This document shows positions 1-5,524 of a stretch of DNA of 14,332 nt, piece by piece. A model generated the notes under the pieces. That model was not told where the DNA came from and searched no databases. It saw only the letters and a program-made list of their open reading frames with translations. Origin of the DNA: an uncultured Erythrobacteraceae bacterium (lineage in GTDB: Bacteria; Pseudomonadota; Alphaproteobacteria; Sphingomonadales; Sphingomonadaceae); NCBI GenBank assembly GCA_946482075.1, contig CAMLQG010000091.1, positions 1-14,332 of the forward strand, written 5' to 3'. The stretch's first letter is position 1, and every line of letters starts with the position of its first letter. The translations under genes were made by a program, and so were the position numbers.

Positions 1-1047
1 ATCGAGATCATCCGCACCGAGGACGAGCCCAAGCCGGTGATGATGGCCGAGTTCAACCTGACCGACCGGCAGGCCGAAGCGATTCTCAACATGCGGCTGC
101 GCAGTCTGCGCAAGCTGGAAGAGATGGAGCTGCGGCAGGAGCGGGACGATCTGCTGGCGGAACGCGACGAGCTCGAAAAGCTGCTTGCAAGCCCCGCGCG
201 CCAGCGCACGCGGCTGAAGCGGGATCTGAACCAGCTGCGCGCCGAATATGCGGGAGACACGCCGCTCGGCCGCCGCCGAACGCTGATCGCCGAAGCTCGC
301 CCGACCGTCGAGTTCAGCATGGATGCGATGATCGAGAAGGAGCCGGTGACAGTGATCCTCTCCCAGCGCGGCTGGATCAGGGCGGCGCGGGGGCATGTGC
401 CGCTGGATGGCGATTTCAAGTTCAAGGAAGGCGATGGCCCGGCCTTCGCGCTCCATGCGCAGACCACCGACAAGCTGCTGATCGCGGCTGCCAACGGCCG
501 GTTCTACACCCTCGGTGCGGACAAGCTGCCGGGCGCGCGCGGTTTCGGTGAGCCGATCCGCACGATGGTCGATATCGACGCCGAAGCGCAGATCGTCGCT
601 TTGCTGGTATTCCGGCCGAAGGGGCAGGTCCTGCTCGCCAGCAGCGCGGGCAAGGGTTTCGCTGCCGAGATGGATGAACTGCTCGCCGAGACGCGCAAGG
701 GCCGTCAGGTTGTCAATGTGAAGCCCGGCGTAAAGCTTGCCGTGGTGCGCGAGATCGCGGCGGAGCACGATCATGTCGCCGTAGTGGGCGACAATCGCAA
801 GCTGGTGATCTTCAGCCTCGAGGAACTTCCCGTGCTCGGGCGCGGGCAGGGTGTGGGGCTTCAGCGTTATCGCGACGGTGGTCTGTCGGATGCGATCACG
901 CTCCGGCTGGAAGATGGCCTCAGTTGGACGATGGGCGGCGAAAGCGGACGCGTGCGCACCGAAAAGGACGTGATGCTGTGGAAAGTCGCTCGCGGCGCCG
1001 CCGGCCGTCTGCCGCCGAACGGCTTCCCCCGCGACAACAAATTCTGA
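1..1047 (+). CDS. parC: DNA topoisomerase IV subunit A, C-terminal part (5' end outside window)
   Basis: ParC is the breakage-reunion subunit of topoisomerase IV, which decatenates daughter chromosomes together with ParE in the cytoplasm. The reading frame is open from base 1 and ends at TGA 1045-1047, giving the last 348 residues. The first part is the end of the core domain: the stretch around LTDRQAEAILNMRLRSLRKL, followed by a charged coiled coil (roughly residues 50-95), is typical of alphaproteobacterial ParC. The rest is a beta-rich C-terminal domain of the pinwheel type. There is no canonical GyrA box, only GRGQGVGLQRY about 70 residues from the end, which favours ParC over GyrA. The catalytic tyrosine lies upstream, outside the window. 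The MaoC-like gene follows after about 14 nt. The ParC assignment comes from recalled family sequence and is fairly sure; GyrA is the only real alternative. Confidence 0.93.
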   Translation: MEIIRTEDEPKPVMMAEFNLTDRQAEAILNMRLRSLRKLEEMELRQERDDLLAERDELEKLLASPARQRTRLKRDLNQLRAEYAGDTPLGRRRTLIAEARPTVEFSMDAMIEKEPVTVILSQRGWIRAARGHVPLDGDFKFKEGDGPAFALHAQTTDKLLIAAANGRFYTLGADKLPGARGFGEPIRTMVDIDAEAQIVALLVFRPKGQVLLASSAGKGFAAEMDELLAETRKGRQVVNVKPGVKLAVVREIAAEHDHVAVVGDNRKLVIFSLEELPVLGRGQGVGLQRYRDGGLSDAITLRLEDGLSWTMGGESGRVRTEKDVMLWKVARGAAGRLPPNGFPRDNKF

Positions 1048-1049
1048 TC

Positions 1050-1055
1050 AGGAGA
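1050..1055 (+). promoter_or_regulatory. Shine-Dalgarno for the MaoC-like gene
   Basis: AGGAGA lies just after the parC stop codon and 6 nt before an ATT codon at 1062. No ATG, GTG or TTG sits at the proper distance in the MaoC frame, so this site is the main argument for a rare ATT start. Confidence 0.6.
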
Positions 1056-1061
1056 GACGCC

Positions 1062-1550
1062 ATTACCGACAATCCCTCCAATAATCCCTACGCCGATCTG
1101 GTGTTCGAAGATCTGAAGGTCGGCGATCGTTTCCCATTGGGCGAGATGCTGATCACGCGCGAGGACGTGATCGCATTCGCTTCGAAATACGATCCGCAGC
1201 CCTACCATCTCGATGATGCGGCAGCGGAAGCGAGCCCGGTCTTCAAGCGCCTGTCGGCCAGCGGCTGGCACACGACGGTAATCTCCTCGCTGTTGATGGA
1301 TACGTTCTGGAAAGGTACGCGCGTGCGTGGGATCGCCGGGGGTGGGGCGGACGAACTGCGCTGGCTGAGCCCGGTCTATCCGGGCGACACGCTGACCGGC
1401 GAGATCGAGATGACGTCCGTCCGGGTGTCGGAATCGAAGCCGGATCGCGGCATCGCCTCCATGCAGACCGAGCTGCGCAACCAGGACGGCGTGCCCGTGC
1501 TGCGCGTGAAGATGACCGGGGTTTTCGCGAGAGCGCCAGCGGAGGGGTGA
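1062..1550 (+). CDS. MaoC-like (R)-hydratase / dehydratase domain protein, probable ATT start
   Basis: A single hot-dog-fold domain protein of the MaoC/(R)-specific enoyl-CoA hydratase family, which adds water to a trans-2-enoyl thioester; the natural substrate cannot be told from sequence. With the ATT start it has 162 residues. The hydratase signature is present: the YDPQPYHLD segment gives the expected Asp44 and His49 dyad, followed by Gly68 in the overhang region (SASGWH). The start was chosen because ATT-ACC-GAC follows AGGAGA at normal spacing and the encoded N-terminus (TDNPSNNPYADLVFEDLKVG) looks like that of relatives beginning MTDNP. GTG at 1101 would cut 13 residues and lacks a visible Shine-Dalgarno. 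ATG at 924 would lie 124 nt inside parC and adds an arginine-rich, non-family sequence. The gene may be co-transcribed with parC, but no functional link is evident. Confidence 0.85.
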   Translation: MTDNPSNNPYADLVFEDLKVGDRFPLGEMLITREDVIAFASKYDPQPYHLDDAAAEASPVFKRLSASGWHTTVISSLLMDTFWKGTRVRGIAGGGADELRWLSPVYPGDTLTGEIEMTSVRVSESKPDRGIASMQTELRNQDGVPVLRVKMTGVFARAPAEG

Positions 1551-1568
1551 TGGTCTGAACACAAATTC

Positions 1569-1658
1569 CCGTTCGTCCTGAGCTTGTCGAAGGACCGCTT
1601 TTCCCTTCAGCGATGGAGAAAGTGAAGAACGGTCCTTCGACAAGCTCAGGACGAACGG
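1569..1658. repeat. Perfect 29-bp inverted repeat between convergent genes (REP-like, possible bidirectional terminator)
   Basis: The arms at 1569-1597 and 1630-1658 are exact reverse complements over 29 nt and enclose a 32-nt spacer. The inner spacer can add a short CTTCA/TGAAG stem (1605-1609 with 1623-1627). The hairpin begins 18 nt after the MaoC-like stop codon and, on the other strand, 9 nt after the stop of the last flagellar-operon gene, so it can fold in both transcripts. Neither side carries a proper U-tract, so it is not a classic intrinsic terminator. From memory, the core GTCCTGAGCTTGTCGAAGGA is a widely dispersed palindromic repeat in sphingomonad and other proteobacterial genomes; the copy number here cannot be seen from one window. 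Confidence 0.85.
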
Positions 1659-1667
1659 TATTGTTGT

Positions 1668-2021
1668 TCATCCACTCTCCTTCACCCGCCGCACTGCCTG
1701 TCTTAGCAATCCCCGCGCTTCCTCGTCCGCCGCGATGATGTGGGAGACTTCGCCCGCCACCCGCAGGAAGCGCGGATCGTTGGCGAGCCCATCGCCGAAC
1801 TCATCAGCCAGCAGCGCCCGGACGAGCGATTGTTCCAGCTCGCTTTCCGGCAGGTCCTCCAGCCGGCTGAGCGCCGACAGGCGGCCGAGCGCGGACTGGC
1901 GCTGCGGTCCTCGCGCGCTGGTGGCGCGTGCCTTGCGGGCGGGTGCACCGTTCCCGGACAGGCGTTGCAGCTGCTGGCGGATCAGCAGCAGCACTTGATC
2001 GACATTGGTGATGCGGGTCAT
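1668..2021 (-). CDS. Uncharacterised 117-aa protein, last gene of flagellar operon
   Basis: I do not recognise this family. The 117-residue product is soluble, with no signal peptide or membrane segment. It has a helical N-terminus (MTRITNVDQVLLLIRQQLQRL-type amphipathic pattern), a basic, low-complexity Arg/Ala/Gly linker at about residues 24-45, and an acidic helical C-terminal half (residues 50-117). ATG 2019-2021 lies 12 nt after the stop of the TPR gene, and the reading frame ends 9 nt before the inverted repeat, so it is the promoter-distal gene of the operon. The position after the sigma factor suggests an accessory, regulatory or chaperone-like role in flagellar assembly, but that is inference from location only. 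Its base composition resembles its neighbours, and the tight spacing argues that it is a real gene. Confidence 0.7.
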   Translation of the reverse strand: MTRITNVDQVLLLIRQQLQRLSGNGAPARKARATSARGPQRQSALGRLSALSRLEDLPESELEQSLVRALLADEFGDGLANDPRFLRVAGEVSHIIAADEEARGLLRQAVRRVKESG

Positions 2022-2033
2022 GCGTGGCGCCAG

Positions 2034-2597
2034 TCAGTGGCGGCTGCCGGGGATGAACTGGCCAAGCAGCAATGATGTCGCCGAAAGGTCGCCATCGCCG
2101 CCCGGACCTTTGCCTGCGCTGTCGGCCGCCAGTTTCCGGCATTCCGCGAGCAGCAGCCTTATGTCGTTGTTCAGCGGCTCGTTTTCCTGGTTGAGGGTTA
2201 TGCCCTGTTCCATTTCCGTGATCGCCTCGTCGAACTCGTCGCGCACCAGATGGATCAGCCCTTCGACGAAGCGCCGCAGGTAGTGATCCTCCGCCAGGCG
2301 CAGCAACGGGCCCCAGGTGGAGAGCGCGCGGTCCGCCTCGCCTGAAGTCAGCTCGAAGAAGCCGAGCTGGTAGCGCGCGAGGTGGAAATCGGGCGCGAGC
2401 TCCACTGCGCGGGCTAGCGCATCATGCGCCAGGATCGCCTGCTGCCGCCCGGCCAGGATCGAACCTCTCATGAAATGGAGACGCGGATCGTCGGGAAAAC
2501 GGGTGAGGAGGCGATCGACCTCGTGCAGGTCGTTCGCATCGTCGCTCTGGATCGCGGCGACCAGGGTCTGCAGGTCCGAATCATGGCACAGCGTCAT
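2034..2597 (-). CDS. TPR-repeat protein, flagellar operon
   Basis: A soluble 187-residue protein with two or three tetratricopeptide repeats. Residues about 38-71 give a clear TPR (positions matching G-L-A-A-P, ending in the VELAPD turn). Residues 72-103 give a second repeat and 106-139 a weaker third (FDEAITEMEQGITLN). TPR proteins bind other proteins; in flagellar and type III systems small TPR proteins often act as chaperones or regulators, but no specific family is recognised here. The C-terminus (about 160-187) is glycine-rich and probably disordered. ATG 2595-2597 follows the sigma-factor stop by 11 nt with GGAG upstream. No transmembrane or signal sequence is visible. The fold is well supported; the link to flagella rests only on co-linearity. 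Confidence 0.8.
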   Translation of the reverse strand: MTLCHDSDLQTLVAAIQSDDANDLHEVDRLLTRFPDDPRLHFMRGSILAGRQQAILAHDALARAVELAPDFHLARYQLGFFELTSGEADRALSTWGPLLRLAEDHYLRRFVEGLIHLVRDEFDEAITEMEQGITLNQENEPLNNDIRLLLAECRKLAADSAGKGPGGDGDLSATSLLLGQFIPGSRH

Positions 2598-2608
2598 GGA
2601 ATTCTCCG

Positions 2609-3346
2609 CTATCGATATTGGGCGAGGTGGCTGCGCAGACGCAACAGCGCGGTACGATGGATCTGGGATATGCGGCCTTTGCTGAGGCCCAGCACCGCGG
2701 CGATCTGCTGGAAGCTGACGCCATGCTGGTAATGCTGGCGGATGACATAGGCTTCCTGCGCCGGAAGGCCGTCGAGCTGATCCGCGAGCCGGGTCGAAAG
2801 CTCGTGCCAGGCGAGACTCTCATAGGCCGAAGGCTGCGGATCGGGCAAGGTTTCCAGATCGAACGGGCGCTCTTCCTCCAGCATCAGGCCTAGCGCGAGC
2901 GTGGCGGCGAGTTCGGACAGCGCGCTCAGCGGATCGGAGCTGTCCGCGCTTGCGCGTAGGGATCGCAACCGATCGCGCTCCGCCCGATGACGATAGCGGT
3001 AATGGGCAGCGGCTTCACTCATCTGCGCGAGCCCGTTGCTGATATGGCCGTTGATGCGCGATCGGGCGAAAGCCTCGAACGGCGCACCGCGCGCCGGGTC
3101 GTAGCGCGCGATGGCGTGGAGCAGGGCCTCATAGGCCAATTGCTCCACATCGCCGCGTTCGTCTGCGCCGAGACGCTGCTTGGCCTGGCGCGCACGGGCG
3201 ATCCGGCGCGCGAAGGGGCGGTAGTGGTCGAACAGGCAGCGCCGTGTCTCGTCATCGGGGGCCTGGCGGTGCGCGCGCCAGAGCGAGGCTTCCACCCGCT
3301 CGGGCTGGACCAGCAGAGCCAAGCCGCGAGAGCACGGCGCGCTCAT
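2609..3346 (-). CDS. fliA: RNA polymerase sigma factor, FliA / sigma-28 type
   Basis: A sigma-70 family factor of 245 residues. Region 2 covers about residues 38-106, with a RYDPARGAPFEAFARSRI segment that closely follows the FliA/WhiG pattern. Region 4 covers about 183-243, with the helix-turn-helix FQQIAAVLGLSKGRISQIH. Region 3 (about 115-165) is poorly conserved and hard to align. FliA-type factors direct transcription of late flagellar genes such as flagellin, and are usually held by FlgM until the hook is complete. The ATG shares ATGA with the fliP stop, so translation is probably coupled. The FliA family is well supported; a neighbouring sigma-70 subgroup such as SigB/SigF/WhiG cannot be fully excluded, but the flagellar context decides. 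No FlgM is seen in the window. Confidence 0.88.
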   Translation of the reverse strand: MSAPCSRGLALLVQPERVEASLWRAHRQAPDDETRRCLFDHYRPFARRIARARQAKQRLGADERGDVEQLAYEALLHAIARYDPARGAPFEAFARSRINGHISNGLAQMSEAAAHYRYRHRAERDRLRSLRASADSSDPLSALSELAATLALGLMLEEERPFDLETLPDPQPSAYESLAWHELSTRLADQLDGLPAQEAYVIRQHYQHGVSFQQIAAVLGLSKGRISQIHRTALLRLRSHLAQYR

Positions 3347-4059
3347 CCGAAGCTACCGAGCAGCCCTTCCAGCACCAGGCTCCACCCGTCGATCAGCACG
3401 AACATCAGAACTTTGACCGGCAGGGAGATCGTGGCCGGCGGAACCATCATCATGCCCAATGACAGGAGGATGCTGGCCACCACGAGATCGATCAGCAGGA
3501 AGGGGAGCAGGATGACGAAGCCGATCGTGAAGGCTACGCGCAGCTCGTTCAGCATGAAAGCCGGCGTCAGCTTGAACAGCTCGACATCTTCCGTGCGTTG
3601 CGGAACCGGGCTGTTGGCCATGCGATAGATCATCTCGATATCGCTGTCCTTCGTCTGGCGCAGCATGAAGGTCTTGAGCGGGGCAGCGCCGCTTTCCAGC
3701 GCCTTGCCGATCTGCGCTTCGCCTGAAAGCAGCGGCTGGAGCGATTTTGCGTTCAGTTCCGACAGGGTGGGCCCCATCACGAAGGCGGTCATGAACAAGG
3801 CCAGGCTGGTAAGGACGGCGTTGGGCGGGGTCTGCGGCATGCCGAAAGCGTGGCGGACCATGGCCAGCACCACGACGATGCGAATGAAGCTCGTCGTGCT
3901 GATGAGGATCGCCGGGACCACAGCGAGCACCGAGAGGATCACGGCGACGCGTACCGCTTCCGTGGTGCCTTCCGCGCCGGCCTGGGCGATGGCGGGGGCC
4001 GCATGACAGCCGATCAGAGCGATCGCGCCACGCAGCGGCCAGCGGAGCGCGACGCTCAT
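3343..4059 (-). CDS. fliP: Flagellar type III export gate protein FliP
   Basis: FliP forms the pore of the flagellar export gate in the inner membrane with FliQ and FliR. The product is 238 residues, close to the usual length of about 245. It has a cleavable signal peptide (about 1-25, ending APAIAQA) and hydrophobic segments near 36-70, 82-105, 180-206 and 209-235. The family signature is clear in STTSFIRIVVVLAMVRHAFG followed by MPQTPPN. ATG 4057-4059 overlaps the fliO stop as ATGA; an in-frame extension to 4473 lies inside fliO and was rejected. fliQ and fliR, which usually follow, are absent: the next gene is a sigma factor. Identification is secure. Confidence 0.97.
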   Translation of the reverse strand: MSVALRWPLRGAIALIGCHAAPAIAQAGAEGTTEAVRVAVILSVLAVVPAILISTTSFIRIVVVLAMVRHAFGMPQTPPNAVLTSLALFMTAFVMGPTLSELNAKSLQPLLSGEAQIGKALESGAAPLKTFMLRQTKDSDIEMIYRMANSPVPQRTEDVELFKLTPAFMLNELRVAFTIGFVILLPFLLIDLVVASILLSLGMMMVPPATISLPVKVLMFVLIDGWSLVLEGLLGSFG

Positions 4060-4505
4060 TCCGCACCTTCCGCGAAGCTGTCTAGCACCGCGACCTGGTG
4101 TGGGGTGACCAGCAGGAGATAGGCCTTGCCCCGGCAACGCAGCAGGCACGCATCGCCATGCTGGCTGACACGGCGAGTCTCGATCACGCCGATCGCGCGT
4201 TCCGGTGCGCGGGGCAGGGCGAAGCGGGTCGAGAATAGGGAGCCCCCCGCCTGATGGCGCCGCAGAAGCATGATCGCGCCCCATGCCACGCCGGTGCAGG
4301 CGAGCAGGGAAAGGGCGATTCGTAACCAGGGAATCGAGACATCCTCGCCCTCGCCGAGTCCGGCTGCGATAGCGGGAGTGGCAAGCAGGACAGCCGCGAT
4401 GCCCAAAAAGATGCGGCGACCGGTCCGATACAACCATTCGTGTCGAGCGAAGTCGAGACGCACATTTCGACATCGCTCGATGCGAACGGAGGAAAGCTTG
4501 CTCAT
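4056..4505 (-). CDS. fliO: Flagellar biosynthesis protein FliO, N-terminus encoded by a palindromic repeat
   Basis: FliO is a small membrane protein that helps assemble the FliP ring. The 149-residue product has a hydrophobic segment at about 32-48 (IFLGIAAVLLATPAIAAG), a second at about 56-75 (WLRIALSLLACTGVAWGAIM), and a soluble C-terminal domain with the LPRAPERAIGVIETRRVS and YLLLVTPHQVAVLDSF features usual for the family. Residues 6-24, arginine-rich, are encoded by the palindromic repeat at 4434-4489 and are not expected in FliO. ATG 4503-4505 is 3 nt after the fliN stop. TTG at 4431-4433 (codon 25) would remove the repeat-encoded part, but has no visible Shine-Dalgarno. The stop overlaps the fliP start as ATGA. 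Assignment rests on membrane layout and the fliN-fliO-fliP order. Confidence 0.85.
   Translation of the reverse strand: MSKLSSVRIERCRNVRLDFARHEWLYRTGRRIFLGIAAVLLATPAIAAGLGEGEDVSIPWLRIALSLLACTGVAWGAIMLLRRHQAGGSLFSTRFALPRAPERAIGVIETRRVSQHGDACLLRCRGKAYLLLVTPHQVAVLDSFAEGAE
4434..4489. repeat. Imperfect 25-bp palindromic repeat inside the 5' end of fliO
   Basis: The arms at 4434-4458 and 4465-4489 match as reverse complements at 20 of 25 positions, around a 6-nt loop. The core TGTCGAGCGAAGTCGAGA is, from memory, a dispersed palindromic element common in sphingomonad genomes and different from the repeat at 1569-1658. Both elements share an outer GTTCG/CGAAC and an inner GTCGA-type core. It lies wholly within the fliO reading frame, keeps that frame open and adds about 19 codons. 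Confidence 0.75.
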
Positions 4506-4508
4506 TGG

Positions 4509-4778
4509 TCAGCCGCCGATCTCGGTGACGCGCACGGCAAAGCTGTTGCCGACGGTCACGATCTCACCGCGAGCGATCACTTTGCCGTTCACGCGGATAT
4601 CGGCCGCTTCGCTAAGCTTGCGGTCGATCGTCAGGACATCGCCCTGCGCCAGCCGGTTGAGTTCGGCGACGGTCAGGCGCGCTTCGCCCAGCATGACTTC
4701 GACATCGACTGCGATATGGTCAATAAGTCTTTGTTCAAGCTGGAGAGGGTTGGATGTCAAGGCAGGGTTGTCCGCCAT
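4509..4778 (-). CDS. fliN: Flagellar motor switch protein FliN
   Basis: FliN forms the lower part of the cytoplasmic C ring and docks the FliH-FliI export ATPase. The 89-residue product is little more than one SpoA domain (about residues 20-87): DHIAVDVEVMLGEARLTVAE, LAQGDVLTIDRK and VNGKVIARGEIVTVGNSFAVRV follow the FliN pattern almost position for position. It lacks the N-terminal extension seen in enterobacterial FliN (137 aa). ATG 4776-4778 lies inside the last codons of the upstream FliM-like gene (22-nt overlap), which suggests coupled translation and matched dosage of the two C-ring proteins. The stop is 3 nt before fliO. Identification is secure. Confidence 0.95.
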   Translation of the reverse strand: MADNPALTSNPLQLEQRLIDHIAVDVEVMLGEARLTVAELNRLAQGDVLTIDRKLSEAADIRVNGKVIARGEIVTVGNSFAVRVTEIGG

Positions 4779-5524
4779 TCGCTTGCGGGCCTTTCGATGT
4801 GGAGAATGAAATGGTCGCCTTCCTGCGCGAGAGTGGCGCCAGCGGGAATGCGGGCCGTGCCCACCACGATGTCGAGCGCGGCGGTGGCATCGGACATCAG
4901 CGGCAGCACATCGCCGACGCCGAGATCCTCGAGGTCGGAAAGCAGCAGGCGATTACAGCCGAGCAGCCCGGCGATGCCGACGCTTTGCACCCGGATCGCA
5001 TCGGCGCGCTTCGCTGGCTCGGTGCGCGTCCGCGGGGTGTCCGCAAGCGCGATCGCCATGGCGATGATGCAGGCTCGCGGAGCTTCGATCGCGAGCAAGC
5101 GCTGCCCCTGCAGACCGATCGGCAGGATATGGGTCGGATCGTCTCCCCCGGCAGAGAGGATGACGGCGAATGCCTCGATGCGCTGCGCGAGATCCTCCAG
5201 CGCGCGATGGAGCAGATGGTCGACGACAGTCCGATCGGCGGTGCTCCTGAAGTCCCGCTCGCTCGGCTGCCGCCCGAGAATGGCGCCCGCCAGCCCACGG
5301 AGTTCCTCGGCTTCGGCGCAGAGTACGAGGCCGCTCGCGCCGCAATCGCGGCGATTGGCGGGAGGGAGGGACAGGCCGGTTCTTGCCCGCCAGCCCTCCA
5401 GGGGTTCAAGCGATCCGGCAGCGAGCCAGGCAGCGGACCATTCGGCGAGGCAGGGCGTGATCCAGGCGGCCACTTCCGCGCATTCCAGCGCGGAACGCGG
5501 CAGCCAGCGCGATGCTCCGCTCAT
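4757..5524 (-). CDS. fliM: Divergent FliM-like motor switch protein
   Basis: The 255-residue product is placed as FliM by a C-terminal SpoA-like domain (about 177-246; VQSVGIAGLLGCNRLLLSDL, LGVGDVLPL, GTARIPAGATLAQEGDHFIL) and by lying directly upstream of fliN. FliM is the middle ring of the C ring; it normally binds FliG through a central domain and CheY-P through an N-terminal EIDALL-like motif. That motif is absent, the central region (about 60-165) is hard to match to FliM, and the protein is shorter than the usual 320-350. It could equally be described as a YscQ/FliM-type SpoA protein. ATG 5522-5524 shares ATGA with the flgE stop, and the 3' end overlaps fliN by 22 nt. Family membership is likely; normal switch function is uncertain. 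Confidence 0.72.
   Translation of the reverse strand: MSGASRWLPRSALECAEVAAWITPCLAEWSAAWLAAGSLEPLEGWRARTGLSLPPANRRDCGASGLVLCAEAEELRGLAGAILGRQPSERDFRSTADRTVVDHLLHRALEDLAQRIEAFAVILSAGGDDPTHILPIGLQGQRLLAIEAPRACIIAMAIALADTPRTRTEPAKRADAIRVQSVGIAGLLGCNRLLLSDLEDLGVGDVLPLMSDATAALDIVVGTARIPAGATLAQEGDHFILHIERPASEWRTTLP

Noticed and set aside
924..1061. Upstream extension of the MaoC-like gene to ATG 924
   Set aside because: It would lie inside parC, and the added residues are arginine-rich out-of-frame parC sequence, unlike any hydratase N-terminus.
4060..4473. N-terminal extension of FliP through fliO
   Set aside because: The extension is the fliO gene in another frame; the ATG at 4059 gives a proper signal peptide, family length and an ATGA junction.
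1569..4489. The two palindromes as parts of a CRISPR array or insertion-sequence ends
   Set aside because: They are different sequences, each present once, without regular spacers. No transposase lies between them and no target duplication is visible; the genes between are intact and in operon order.
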